Source of the DNA: JBLHKT01 sp043101615
GTDB taxonomy: Bacteria > Planctomycetota > Phycisphaerae > Phycisphaerales > UBA1924
NCBI GenBank assembly: GCA_043101615.1
Contig: JBICID010000092.1
Location: forward strand, 1-63,228
Reading direction: 5' to 3'
Length of the DNA stretch: 63,228 bases
Made by a program: the position numbers and the translations under genes
The notes under the pieces: generated by a model
Seen by the model: the letters and a program-made list of their open reading frames with translations, nothing else
What the model was told of the DNA's origin: nothing
The model's database searches: none
In this document: positions 51,408-60,491 of the stretch, piece by piece
Position numbering within the stretch: position 1 is the first letter of the stretch
Layout: each line of letters opens with the position of its first letter

Positions 51408-52385
51408 ATGTCAGACGCACACGCACACGCCGACCACCACACGCCCGAGCACGATCTCGACCCGCACGGCGTCGGCCACCACGAGCACGTCATCCTCTCG
51501 TGGCAGCTCCTGGCCGGGGTGCTGGTCACGCTGCTCTTCCTGACCGCGCTCACCGTGTTCACCGCCCAGGCCGAGCAGTGGATCATGGACACCTGGCAGA
51601 TCGAGATCCCGCGCTGGGTCAACATCGTCGGCGCCATGTCCATCGCGACCGTCAAGGCCCTGCTCGTCTGCGCCTTCTTCATGCAGCTCAAGTACGACAA
51701 GCCGCTCAACTCCATCGTCATGCTCTTCTGCCTCTTCTGCGTCTGGCTCTTCCTGATGTTCTCCATGATCGACCTGGGCAACCGCGACAAGGTCATCGCC
51801 TACCGGGCCGAGGTGCCCAGCGCCGGCGGCACCGGGTACAACCTGGGCGCCGAGCTCGATACCGACACGCTCGGCAGCGCCTTCGGTTCGCCCCGGCTCT
51901 CGCCCCACGTCACCACCGGCAACCAGTCGCTGCCCGAGTACGTCTACGCCCAGGCCCTCGCCGACTTCGAGAAGGCCCTGGCCGCGTCGGGCGACGGGAC
52001 GCCGGCCGAGGGCGAGTCCGAGGAGGCGAAGCCCGAGGCCAAGAAGAAGGTCCCGGAGCGATACCTCGGCGACCCGTACTACATCGAGAACCCCGAGCGG
52101 GCCTTCTGGCACTACTACTACGAGAAGACCTACCTGAAGGCCGGCAAGACCCCGCACCACCACGAGCGCGACACCAACCACTACTTCGACTCCTTCCTCG
52201 TCCGCTTCCACGACGAGCTCGCCGCCAAGGGCCTCGACGCCCACCACGACGACGGGCACGACCACTCCGACGCCAACCGCTCCCGCCCGGCACGCGGCCT
52301 GACCGCCGGCCTCTTCGACGCCGCGGACGACCACGCGCAGGACACGCACGCCGGCGAGGACCACGCCCCGACCGATGACCACTGA
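51408..52385 (+). CDS. coxD: Cytochrome oxidase subunit IV-like protein with long His-rich extension
   Basis: 325 residues. The first 130 resemble the small bacterial subunit IV, with three helices (roughly 28-50, 66-87, 100-125) and VKALLVCAFFMQLKY. The remaining 200 residues are hydrophilic and unusual for the family (normally about 100 residues in all). They include SLPEYVYAQALADFEKAL, an Asp/Glu/Lys-rich stretch, HYYYEKTYL, and a His/Asp-rich end (HHDDGHDHSD, DDHAQDTHAGEDHAP). The N terminus is also His-rich. Metal binding or buffering is possible but unproven. Confidence 0.85.
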   Translation: MSDAHAHADHHTPEHDLDPHGVGHHEHVILSWQLLAGVLVTLLFLTALTVFTAQAEQWIMDTWQIEIPRWVNIVGAMSIATVKALLVCAFFMQLKYDKPLNSIVMLFCLFCVWLFLMFSMIDLGNRDKVIAYRAEVPSAGGTGYNLGAELDTDTLGSAFGSPRLSPHVTTGNQSLPEYVYAQALADFEKALAASGDGTPAEGESEEAKPEAKKKVPERYLGDPYYIENPERAFWHYYYEKTYLKAGKTPHHHERDTNHYFDSFLVRFHDELAAKGLDAHHDDGHDHSDANRSRPARGLTAGLFDAADDHAQDTHAGEDHAPTDDH

Positions 52386-53259
52386 CCCCGACCAGCCCAG
52401 ACGCGTCGGGCGGACCCGCCGCCCGCGCCCGCTCCCGCTGCTCGTCGCGTCCGCGGGCCTGGCCGTGCTGCTGGCCAGCGGCTACGTGCTCACCAGCCGC
52501 ATCCGCGACTACAACGCCGCGAACCCCACCCGGATCTACCGCTTCATCAACACCGACCGGACCGAGTTCGAGTACGCCGGTCGCCCCGTGCGCATCACCG
52601 ACGACGTGGACGAGGCGGGCGAGGGCACGCTCTCGATTCGCTACGGCGACGAGACGCTCGAGCTGCCGGTGCAGGTGCCCAGCCCGGTCGTCCTGCCCGG
52701 CCTCGACCGGCACCGCGACTGGTTCCGCCTGACCATCTTCGCCGAGAGCACCGGGCTGACCACGTCCGAGTTCGAGCGCGGCATCGACGACGGCTCGATC
52801 CCGCCGCGTCTCGTCGCCGTGTCACGCAACCCGCTGTCGCAGGACGTGCGCGAGGGCCGCTTCAACATGCGGGTGGACGAGAACTGGGGCTGGGGCGAGG
52901 TGCTGCGTGACCGCTGGACCTTCACCTTCCACGAGTTCCTGCCCGAGGGCGGGTTCGAGAGCCAGACGCTCCGCTTCCCCGAGTCCGGCAAGTCCTTCTA
53001 CCGGAGACAGGTCAACGCCGACCTCGCCGGCGAGCCCGCGCCAGAGCGTGCCCCCGACGAGCTCACCGAGGGCACCTGGCAGTTCCAGGCGGCCCTGGCG
53101 CTCATGAACCGCCCGCCGGCGATCACGATGGAGCAGCAGGCGCTGCGCAACGCCGGCTGGACCCTCCCGGTCGCCTCGGCCAGCGTGCTCGTAATCATGT
53201 TCGGCATCGCCTGGGCCTTCGCCCCGGCCCGCGTGACCGAGCAGGCCGAGCAGGACTGA
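52375..53259 (+). CDS. Membrane protein of unknown function at end of the oxidase block
   Basis: 294 residues. Basic N terminus, a hydrophobic helix (about 22-40), a periplasmic domain of about 215 residues containing YRFINTDRTEFEYAGRPVRITDDV and DENWGWGEVLRDRWTFTFHEF, and a C-terminal helix (about 265-285). Its ATG lies inside coxD (11-base overlap), so it is translationally coupled. Unknown family; an assembly or accessory role for the oxidase is inferred only from position. Confidence 0.78.
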   Translation: MTTDPDQPRRVGRTRRPRPLPLLVASAGLAVLLASGYVLTSRIRDYNAANPTRIYRFINTDRTEFEYAGRPVRITDDVDEAGEGTLSIRYGDETLELPVQVPSPVVLPGLDRHRDWFRLTIFAESTGLTTSEFERGIDDGSIPPRLVAVSRNPLSQDVREGRFNMRVDENWGWGEVLRDRWTFTFHEFLPEGGFESQTLRFPESGKSFYRRQVNADLAGEPAPERAPDELTEGTWQFQAALALMNRPPAITMEQQALRNAGWTLPVASASVLVIMFGIAWAFAPARVTEQAEQD

Positions 53260-53277
53260 ATCCGGCGTCATACAAGC

Positions 53278-53385
53278 CCTCGGCGCAAGCCGAGCAAGAC
53301 TCCACTGCACGGTGCCCTGCTTCGACTCGAAGAGCGAAGCAGGCGTCAACGGTCATGGCCGCCTTCGCCCTTCGGGCCGAAGGCG
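53278..53385. other. Cluster of hairpins after the oxidase block
   Basis: Three hairpins without T tracts: CTCGGC-GCAA-GCCGAG (53278-53293), CCTGCTTCG/CGAAGCAGG (53316-53343), and GCCTTCG/CGAAGGC around CCCTTCGGG (about 53360-53383). They may terminate or stabilise the long act-cox transcript. Confidence 0.4.
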
Positions 53386-53405
53386 GGCACCGAACATCCG
53401 CGCAC

Positions 53406-53437
53406 GAAAAACGCCCGGAGCCAGCGGCCCCGGGCGT
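53406..53437 (-). terminator. Terminator after the OmpA-like gene
   Basis: On the minus strand ACGCCCGG...CCGGGCGT (8-bp stem, 11-base loop) followed by TTTT. Confidence 0.75.
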
Positions 53438-53493
53438 CGGAGATGAAGCTTGCCTGCCCAATCCCGTGGGTGGGAGTGGGGGGGGGTGGGGGG

Positions 53494-54357
53494 TTACTTG
53501 GTGGGATCGATGCGGGCCGGGGGCTGCTCGTTGTCCACGTTGGCGGTGGCGGTCGCGCCGCCGGCCTCGATCGAGTCGCGCGAGCCGGGCACGACGAAGA
53601 TCTCGACGCGCCGGTTGGCCGCGGTGCCGCCGGTCGGGTTGTTCGGGACGATCGGGCGGAACTTGCTCCAGCCGGTGGCGCTCATGCGGTCCCAGGAGAT
53701 GCCCTGCCCGCCGAGCACGTTGACCACCGCGATCGCGCGATGGGCCGAGAGGTGCATGTTGGTCGGGTGGCGCTGGGCCGTGCGCGAGCTGATCGCCTCG
53801 GAGTCGGTGTGCCCGACGACGCGCAGGTCGTAGCCCGCGGCCTCGGCGGCGTTCATCACGTCGGCCAGGGCCGCGAGGCTGGAGGCCGCCTCGGCCTTCA
53901 CCTCGTCCGAGCCCGAGTTGAAGGTCAGGTCGCTGGAGAACCGCAGCATGCCGCGGTCCGGGTCGTAGGTGATCAGCCCCGGGTTCTGGCGGGCCAGGCG
54001 GGCCAGGGCCATGTTGGTCGCGGGGTCGAGCGCCACGAAGTCGAGCGTCGCCAGGCGTTCCTCCATGCTGTCGATGGTGGAGCGGGCGCCCTGCAGCATG
54101 GTCCGCAGCTCGGCGTTCTCGGCCTGCAGCCCCTCGATCGTGGTGCTGGCGCTGCTGGTCAGCTGCCCGAGCCGGTCCTTCTGCTGGTCGGAGCTGTCGA
54201 GCTGGGCCCGCAGCTGCGCGTTCTGGCTGGAGAGACTCCGGTTGGTCTCCATCAGCAGGTCGTACTCTTTCTGGCTCACACAGCCCGTCAGGCCGGTCAC
54301 CAGAACTCCCGCCGCGGTCAAACCGGCGATCCATCCGCCTCGAAGTCGTGCACGCAT
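53494..54357 (-). CDS. OmpA-family peptidoglycan-binding lipoprotein
   Basis: 287 residues. Lipoprotein signal ending in VTGLTGC, a coiled coil (about 30-115, repeated QxxLxxL patterns), and an OmpA C-terminal domain with FNSGSDEVKAEAASSLAALA, DLRVVGHTDSEAI, LSAHRAIAVVNVLGGQGI and NRRVEIFVV. The Asp and Arg that bind diaminopimelate are present in this pattern. It is expected to link the outer membrane and peptidoglycan. ATG 54357 has GGAGG nine bases upstream; the longer frame is not used. Confidence 0.92.
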   Translation of the reverse strand: MRARLRGGWIAGLTAAGVLVTGLTGCVSQKEYDLLMETNRSLSSQNAQLRAQLDSSDQQKDRLGQLTSSASTTIEGLQAENAELRTMLQGARSTIDSMEERLATLDFVALDPATNMALARLARQNPGLITYDPDRGMLRFSSDLTFNSGSDEVKAEAASSLAALADVMNAAEAAGYDLRVVGHTDSEAISSRTAQRHPTNMHLSAHRAIAVVNVLGGQGISWDRMSATGWSKFRPIVPNNPTGGTAANRRVEIFVVPGSRDSIEAGGATATANVDNEQPPARIDPTK

Positions 54358-54489
54358 CGCTTCATGCCTCCGTGAGATTGCACCGCGGCCGTGTGCCGCG
54401 GAAGGGTCAATCATGCTACCGGCCCCGAACGCCCCAAGCGAACACGGGTTACCGTGAATCCCCGCTCCGTGACAACCGGTGGACAGCCC

Positions 54490-55827
54490 GTGAACGACTT
54501 GGCAACTCACACCCACACCCTCCGACTCGACGCCGCCTGCGTCGCGGACGCCGATCGGTCTTTCTCCCCCGGCACGCTGGTGCTGGGCCTGACCGGGAAC
54601 GGGGAGGACGCTCGCTCACGCGTGCTCTACGCCGGCCCGCCCGAGAGCCTCCCTGCCCATCTTCACAGCGTGGCACGCACCATCCGGCTGCCCGGCTCCA
54701 CGCTGCTGCCCGCCTTCGCCAACGCCCACACGCATCTGGACCTCACCGGGCTCGGGCCCCGCCCCTACGACCCCGAGACCGAGTCCTTCGACCGCTGGCT
54801 GTCGATGATCGTCCGCGACCGCCCGACCGAGCCCGAACGGGTGTACGAGGCGGTCGAACTCGGGCTGCGACTGAGCCTCGCGGGCGGCGTGGTGGCGGTG
54901 GGGGACATCGCGGGCCAGACCAGCACCCCCCGCATCGAGCCCTTCCGGGCGATGCGGGCCTCCCCGGTCCGGGGCGTGTCCTTCCTGGAGTACTTCGCCA
55001 TCGGGGCGGGCGAGACGCGGGGCTTCCGGGGCATCCGGGAATCGCTGGAGGCTCATGCGGAGGATCTGGCGATCGAGGACCCCAGTCTGGCCCGCCTGGG
55101 CGTCCAGCCGCACGCACCCTACTCGGTCAGTGCCCGGGCCTATGAGGATCTGGCGGGCCTGCTGCCCGCCCACACGCCCCGCTCCACCCACGCCGCCGAG
55201 ACGCTGGCGGAGCGCGAGTTCATCGCACGCGGCACCGGCCCGCAGCGGGACTTCCTGCACACGCTGGGGGTCTGGGACGACTCGATCCTCGAGACCCTCG
55301 GGCAGGGCGACAGCCCGATCCGGCACCTGGAGCCCATCCTGCGATCGTCCGGCTCCCCCTGGCTGATCGCGCACGCCAACGACACGTCGGACGAGGACAT
55401 CCGGATCCTGGCCGAATCCGGGGCCTCGGTCGCCTTCTGCCCGCGTTCGCACCGGTACTTCGGGCACCTGCGGGATCTGCCAGCGCACCGCTGGCCCGAC
55501 ATGCTGGGGGCGGGCGTGGCGGCGTGCCTCGGGACCGATTCCATCGTGAATCTGGACACCCCGGACCGGATCACCCCCCTCGACGACGCTCGCCTGCTTT
55601 CGAGAGAGGGTCGAGACGCGGCGACGCCCGAGACGCTGCTCCGGATGATCACCCAGAACCCCGCCCGAGCCCTCGGGATGAACCCGGACGAGTTCGCATT
55701 CGATGAGGGCCCGCTGGCGGGCCTGGTGGAGATTCCGGGCGCCGGATCACTCGCGGAGGTGTTCGAGAGCGATCGCGCCCCGTCGCTCCTGTTTGTCCGA
55801 AACCATTCCGATCTGATCGGAAAATGA
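54490..55827 (+). CDS. Amidohydrolase-superfamily deaminase/hydrolase
   Basis: About 445 residues. Metal ligands: HxH in NAHTHLDL (His80, His82), His in QPHAPYS, His in THAAETLAEREF, His in LIAHANDTS, and Asp in LGTDSIVNLD. This is the chlorohydrolase/aminodeoxyfutalosine-deaminase-like branch with an N-terminal beta sandwich. Substrate cannot be fixed; a role in futalosine-pathway menaquinone synthesis would fit the respiratory context but no other mqn gene is present. Start GTG 54490 is chosen; upstream GTGs in frame are possible. Confidence 0.85.
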   Translation: MNDLATHTHTLRLDAACVADADRSFSPGTLVLGLTGNGEDARSRVLYAGPPESLPAHLHSVARTIRLPGSTLLPAFANAHTHLDLTGLGPRPYDPETESFDRWLSMIVRDRPTEPERVYEAVELGLRLSLAGGVVAVGDIAGQTSTPRIEPFRAMRASPVRGVSFLEYFAIGAGETRGFRGIRESLEAHAEDLAIEDPSLARLGVQPHAPYSVSARAYEDLAGLLPAHTPRSTHAAETLAEREFIARGTGPQRDFLHTLGVWDDSILETLGQGDSPIRHLEPILRSSGSPWLIAHANDTSDEDIRILAESGASVAFCPRSHRYFGHLRDLPAHRWPDMLGAGVAACLGTDSIVNLDTPDRITPLDDARLLSREGRDAATPETLLRMITQNPARALGMNPDEFAFDEGPLAGLVEIPGAGSLAEVFESDRAPSLLFVRNHSDLIGK

Positions 55828-55856
55828 CTGAAACTGGAATGGTTCTTCCCTAGCAT
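55801..55856 (+). promoter_or_regulatory. Candidate resB promoter with nested inverted repeats
   Basis: CTGAAA (55828-55833), a 17-base spacer and TAGCAT (55851-55856). AACCATTCC (55801-55809) is the exact reverse complement of GGAATGGTT (55836-55844), and CCGATC-T-GATCGG lies between them, so a repressor site or a terminator for the preceding gene overlaps the promoter. Confidence 0.45.
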
Positions 55857-55913
55857 TCCCGACGGTGTCCAACCAACGGGACCGCTCGATGTGAGACAAG
55901 GGGATACTGCCGC

Positions 55914-58568
55914 ATGAGCGCCAAGTGGCGACGCAGTCAAGCGTGGGATCGGGAGCACCTGACCGGTGTTCTGACGCCGCTGCGTGTGGTGCTGCACGAG
56001 CTGAGCTCGATCCGGCTTGCGATCGTGCTGCTGGTGTTCGTGTCGGTGTACGCGGTGTTCGCGTCGGTGCCGATCGGGCTGCTGGCGCTGGCCCCGACGT
56101 GGCTGATCTACCTGGGCACGCTGGCGCTGACGGTCGGGGTGGTCGCGGCGGCGCCCGCGCTGCTGCTGCGTCAGGTGGTGCTGGCGAGGGCGGGGCGTGG
56201 AATCCGTTTCGCGCTCCCGGTGCTCGTCTTCCTCCCGCTCGCGGCGTTGGGGGCCTGGCTGTGGAAGTCCTTCGCCTGGCCGGCGCTGCACTACGACCCG
56301 GTCTCGGGCGACGGTTTGCGCCTGTTCCCCGGGTTCGTCGAGGCGTACCGCTCGACCACGCTGCGCCGGCTGCCGGGCTTCGAGATGTCGGAGCTGGAGT
56401 TCTACTCGTGGTGGCCGCTGCGCCTGGTGCTGCTGCTGTTCTGCGTGAACATGATCACCGCGACGGTGCGTCGCATCGAGTTCACGTTCAAGAACCTGGG
56501 CGTGCTGACGGTGCACACCGGGATCATCACGATCGCGCTGGGCAGCATCGTGTACCAGGCCTTCAAGCAGGAGGGGGACACGATCCTGCTGGCGTCCAAC
56601 ACGGGCCAGGGCCCCGGCCCCGCGGCCTCGGGCTTCTACGACAACCAGCGCCTGTCGCTGTACGTCGCCCAGCGGGACGGGGTCTTTGGCCCGCAGTGGG
56701 AGCAGCGACCGCTGGACGGCATCCCGCGCTACAACCCGTACCACCTCCGGGCCGGGCTGGACGCCCCCGGGGACTCGCTGTGGCACACGCTGGGCCTGCC
56801 CGACCCGGCGGGCGACGTCCCGGACCGCTCGCTGTCGCGCGACGTGCCCGACGGGCGGGCGCAGTACGTCGATCCGGACCTGGCCTTCCGCGTGGTGGGG
56901 TACGCCCCGTACGCGGACTCGCGCGACGACTGGATCCGAGACGAGCCCCGCCCGGGCGAGGACGCGAACCCGCTGCGGATCGTGGAGCTGCTGCCCAGCA
57001 TGCCCGACGCCCAGCTCGCCCAGCTCGGGCAGGCGATCGGGCGCACGCTGGTGCCGGGCGAGCCGCTGTTCCGGTTCACGCTCATCCCCGGCCTGCCGGC
57101 CCAGCGGGTGCGCGAGAACCCGATGCTCGGGCTCGAGTACTGGCAGGACCTGGACGAGTCCCGTCGCGCGGCCCTGACCGCGAACCTGCCCGCGGACACG
57201 CAGCACGCCCTGATCGTGACGGTGCCGCGTGCGGGCGCCGAGCCCTACCGCGGGCTGTTCCGCATCGGCCCGGGCACGCACCACACGCTGGGCGACACCG
57301 GCTACTCGCTGCACGTGGAGCAGCTCAGCCCGGAGCCGCCCTTCCCGATCATCACGCCCGGGTACGAGCACGCGACGAGCTCGGTCGCGGTGGTGCACGT
57401 CACCACGCCCGAGGGCGACGAGTTCGACCGCTGGCTGTACCACCGCTACCCGGAGCTGGACCAGGACCTCCTGAAGGTGGTGGGGGGGCAGGACGTCACC
57501 CAGGTGAGCGGCGGACGCCCGAACCGCGTCGACGCTGACCTGTCGAAGATCCGGATCACCTACATCGACGCCTCCCGCTTGCAGGTGTTTTTCAATGAGC
57601 AAACGGGGACGGGCGGAGGATTGGAAGCGATCGTGCGCGAGCCCGGCGGCTCCGTCCGTGTGGTCGACTGCTCGGAGGACGACACCGTCGAGGACCTGAT
57701 CCCTGGCCTGGACCTGAAGGTCGCGACGCGCTGGGACCACGCCCGCCTGCTGCGTCGCCCGGTGCCCACGCCCGAGCCGGAACGGGACAACCAGTTCATG
57801 GGCACGCACGACCGGGCGATGCTGGCGGTCGAGGTGTCGTCCAAGTCCGGCGCGTTCGAGCCGGTGACGGAGTGGCTTGAGTTCAGCAAGTACTTCTTCG
57901 AGTTCAACCGCGCCCAGGACGCCCCGATCCGGACGGTGCAACTGCCCGACGGGCGCGTGATCCGTCTGGCCTTCGGGCGCCTGCGCCGCAACTTCGGCTC
58001 GCCGACCGAGCCGAACCCGGCGTTCCAGGTGCGGATGGTGGACTTCGAGATGATCGCGTACGACCACCGCGGCGCGCCGCGTGACTACCAGTCGGTGGTG
58101 CGGGTGGAGCCGACCGGGTTCGCGGGCGAGTTCGAGCCCTACGAGCACCGGGTGAAGCTCAACGCCCCGCTGCGTGCCCCGTTCCATGCCGACCCGGAGG
58201 CCCCGGCGGTCGCGAACCTGTTTGCGCGCCTGGCGCGCGGGTTCGACCCCGGCTCGTTCAAGCTCTCGCAGGCGGGGTGGGACCAGCAGGGCTGGCAGGA
58301 GACCCAGCAGATGGTCGACCAGGGCGTGCTGGACCGCCCACGCGCCAAGTTCACGATCCTCGCGGTCGGCAACAACCCCGGCATCCACGTGATCGCGCTG
58401 GGGTCGATCCTGATGTCGGTCGGCATCCCGTGGGCGTTCTACGTCAAGCCCTGGCTGGTGCGCCGCGAGCGCGACCGCCTGAGGGCCGCCCACGCCGAGG
58501 CCGGCACGCCCGCGCCATCGGCCTCCGTGCCGAAACCCGAGCCCATCCCCCAGGAGGCCACGGCATGA
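55914..58568 (+). CDS. ResB-like cytochrome c biogenesis protein
   Basis: 884 residues, larger than typical ResB (about 450-550). The N-terminal SSIRLAIVLLVFVSVYAVFASV helix and three further helices (to about 190) fit the ResB fold. A large periplasmic domain of about 600 residues follows (for example GYSLHVEQLSPEPPFPI, FEFNRAQDAPIRTVQLPDG). The last helix (IHVIALGSILMSVGIPWAFY) is where the family's final helix with conserved His lies. With CcsA it forms the System II heme ligase for c-type cytochromes. Stop overlaps the next gene (ATGA). Confidence 0.88.
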   Translation: MSAKWRRSQAWDREHLTGVLTPLRVVLHELSSIRLAIVLLVFVSVYAVFASVPIGLLALAPTWLIYLGTLALTVGVVAAAPALLLRQVVLARAGRGIRFALPVLVFLPLAALGAWLWKSFAWPALHYDPVSGDGLRLFPGFVEAYRSTTLRRLPGFEMSELEFYSWWPLRLVLLLFCVNMITATVRRIEFTFKNLGVLTVHTGIITIALGSIVYQAFKQEGDTILLASNTGQGPGPAASGFYDNQRLSLYVAQRDGVFGPQWEQRPLDGIPRYNPYHLRAGLDAPGDSLWHTLGLPDPAGDVPDRSLSRDVPDGRAQYVDPDLAFRVVGYAPYADSRDDWIRDEPRPGEDANPLRIVELLPSMPDAQLAQLGQAIGRTLVPGEPLFRFTLIPGLPAQRVRENPMLGLEYWQDLDESRRAALTANLPADTQHALIVTVPRAGAEPYRGLFRIGPGTHHTLGDTGYSLHVEQLSPEPPFPIITPGYEHATSSVAVVHVTTPEGDEFDRWLYHRYPELDQDLLKVVGGQDVTQVSGGRPNRVDADLSKIRITYIDASRLQVFFNEQTGTGGGLEAIVREPGGSVRVVDCSEDDTVEDLIPGLDLKVATRWDHARLLRRPVPTPEPERDNQFMGTHDRAMLAVEVSSKSGAFEPVTEWLEFSKYFFEFNRAQDAPIRTVQLPDGRVIRLAFGRLRRNFGSPTEPNPAFQVRMVDFEMIAYDHRGAPRDYQSVVRVEPTGFAGEFEPYEHRVKLNAPLRAPFHADPEAPAVANLFARLARGFDPGSFKLSQAGWDQQGWQETQQMVDQGVLDRPRAKFTILAVGNNPGIHVIALGSILMSVGIPWAFYVKPWLVRRERDRLRAAHAEAGTPAPSASVPKPEPIPQEATA

Positions 58569-60346
58569 CCCGTCTGCTGTCCGCCATCGTCCTCGCCCTG
58601 ACCGCGTGCACCGCCCCGGCCCAGGGGCCCGCGGGCAACACCCACCCCGACGAGGGCGTGCTGACCGAGGACGCGGCCCGGGTCGCCCAGACCCGCTCGC
58701 ACCCGTTCGGCTCGATCGCCCCGCCGACGATGGACGCCTCGGGCAAGCGGGACCTGGCGCGAGCGGTCGACCTGACCCCCCTGCGCGACGTCGCGGTCTC
58801 GCACAACGGGCGCGTGAAGATCATGGACACGCTCGCGCGGGAAACCGTGCGCTCGCTGACCGGCAAGAGCCGGTTCCGCGACTACGTGCGGACCGAGGGC
58901 GAGGACGTCCCCGAGGTCGTGAAGCACGACCCGCTGTTCACGCTGCTCGACCTCTGGATCGACCCGGGGTACTACGCGGACAAGCCGCTGATCGGGATCA
59001 ATTTCCTGCCGCTGCGCGAGGCCTACCTGGAGCTGGCGATCGAGGACACCGCCACCCGGGAGCGCTGGAAGAAGCTGGGGCTGGTGACGCCGCAGATGGT
59101 CGAGACCTACTCGACCACGATCTTCAACGCCCACGCGGACGAGCAGCCGTACCGGGAGGGGGTCCAGCGGGCGGAGAACGCGGTGCAGCTCTACCTGTAC
59201 GGCATCGCCAACGCGCTGATGGTCGCGCCCGATTCGACCGACCTGCCCTGGACGCACCTGGCCAGCCTGCCGGACGATCACCCGGCCCGGCTCGCCTCGC
59301 GCGAGCTGGGCGCCGCGTGGCGGGCGGGGGATGCCGCGGGCGTGAACGCGAAAGCGAGCGAACTGGCGGCGGCCCTCGAGGCGATCCACCCGGAGACCTA
59401 CCCCGGCTCGCGCCGCTCGCTGGAGCTGGCCTACAACCGCTCGAACGCCTTCGAGTGGGGCTCGTGGGCGTACTTCGGGTCGCTGCTGTGCCTGGTGCTG
59501 GCCTTCGGCACGGGGCGCAAGTGGCTCGCCGGCGCGGGGCTGGGGCTGTTCACGATCGCGTTCGTGGTGCACGCCCTCGGGTTCGCGGCCCGGTGCGTCA
59601 TCGCCGAGCGCTTCGCGATCCAGAACCAGTACGAGTCGATGACGGGCGTCAGCCTGTTCGCCGCGGCGGTCGGGCTGGTGCTGATGGTGGCGAAGCGCAA
59701 GTGGCTCTTCGGGGCCGCGGTGGCGGCGTCGGGCTTCCTGGTGCTCATCACCGCGACGCAGGCGGGCGTGCCGGGCGAGTTCGTGGACCGCGAGGCCGCG
59801 ATCCTGAACACCTCGGTGCTGCTGAAGTACCACGTCACGACGGTGCTGACGAGCTACGGCCTGATCACGCTGGGCTTCATCTGCTCGCTGTTCTACCTGG
59901 CGACCCACTACGGCGCGAAGCTGTTCAAGCCCTCGGGCACCGAGGCGGTGAGCACGGACGCGCAGGCGGTGTCTTCCGCGGCGGTCGGTGGTGGGTTCAC
60001 CGACGGGACGAGTGGGGGGGGCGGCGGCCTCAAGCGCACGCTCAAGGACCTCGATACCGCGACCATGACCGTCCTGCAGCTCGCGTTCTGGACGCTGGGC
60101 GTGGGCATCCTGCTGGGTGCCTGGTGGGCGGACCACTCCTGGGGACGCTGGTGGGCCTTCGACCCGAAGGAGACGTGGGCCCTGGTGACGTGGATCGTCT
60201 ACCTGATCGTGATCCACATCCGCTTCACCAACCTGAAGGACCGCGGCCTGACCACCGCGTGGCTGAGTGTGGCCGGGTTCTTCATCATGCTGTGGACCTA
60301 CTTCGGCGTGAACCTGCTGCTGCCGGGGCTGCACGCGTACGCGTGA
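58565..60346 (+). CDS. ccsA: CcsA/ResC-like cytochrome c synthase subunit
   Basis: 593 residues. The C-terminal 260 contain the tryptophan-rich WWD motif (HSWGRWWAFDPKETWALVTW), flanking His residues (KYHVTT, HIRF), and eight or so helices, all expected of CcsA. The N-terminal 290 residues form an additional extracytoplasmic domain after a lipoprotein-like or Sec signal (LLSAIVLALTACTAPAQG), not usual for CcsA. A Gly/Ser-rich loop lies near 470-485. ATG 58565 overlaps resB. Confidence 0.9.
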   Translation: MTRLLSAIVLALTACTAPAQGPAGNTHPDEGVLTEDAARVAQTRSHPFGSIAPPTMDASGKRDLARAVDLTPLRDVAVSHNGRVKIMDTLARETVRSLTGKSRFRDYVRTEGEDVPEVVKHDPLFTLLDLWIDPGYYADKPLIGINFLPLREAYLELAIEDTATRERWKKLGLVTPQMVETYSTTIFNAHADEQPYREGVQRAENAVQLYLYGIANALMVAPDSTDLPWTHLASLPDDHPARLASRELGAAWRAGDAAGVNAKASELAAALEAIHPETYPGSRRSLELAYNRSNAFEWGSWAYFGSLLCLVLAFGTGRKWLAGAGLGLFTIAFVVHALGFAARCVIAERFAIQNQYESMTGVSLFAAAVGLVLMVAKRKWLFGAAVAASGFLVLITATQAGVPGEFVDREAAILNTSVLLKYHVTTVLTSYGLITLGFICSLFYLATHYGAKLFKPSGTEAVSTDAQAVSSAAVGGGFTDGTSGGGGGLKRTLKDLDTATMTVLQLAFWTLGVGILLGAWWADHSWGRWWAFDPKETWALVTWIVYLIVIHIRFTNLKDRGLTTAWLSVAGFFIMLWTYFGVNLLLPGLHAYA

Positions 60347-60395
60347 GGGCAGGCATCAGGCACTTGGCGACAGTGTGATCGCTTGATCCGGGTGG

Positions 60396-60422
60396 CCCGA
60401 TGACGGCGCAGCCTTCATCGGG
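60396..60422 (+). terminator. Possible terminator after ccsA
   Basis: CCCGATGA (60396-60403) and TCATCGGG (60415-60422), an 8-bp stem with an 11-base loop followed by TTCTG; the T tract is weak. Confidence 0.4.
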
Positions 60423-60491
60423 TTCTGCCGCGGATCGTGGAGAAGGCTGCGAAGTCTTTCTGCAATCCAAGAACGCTCGCGATACACTGGC

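Noticed and set aside
55140..58493. 1117-residue minus-strand open frame opposite the amidohydrolase and resB
   Set aside because: Arg/His/Gln-rich shadow with no domain; both plus-strand genes are well supported.
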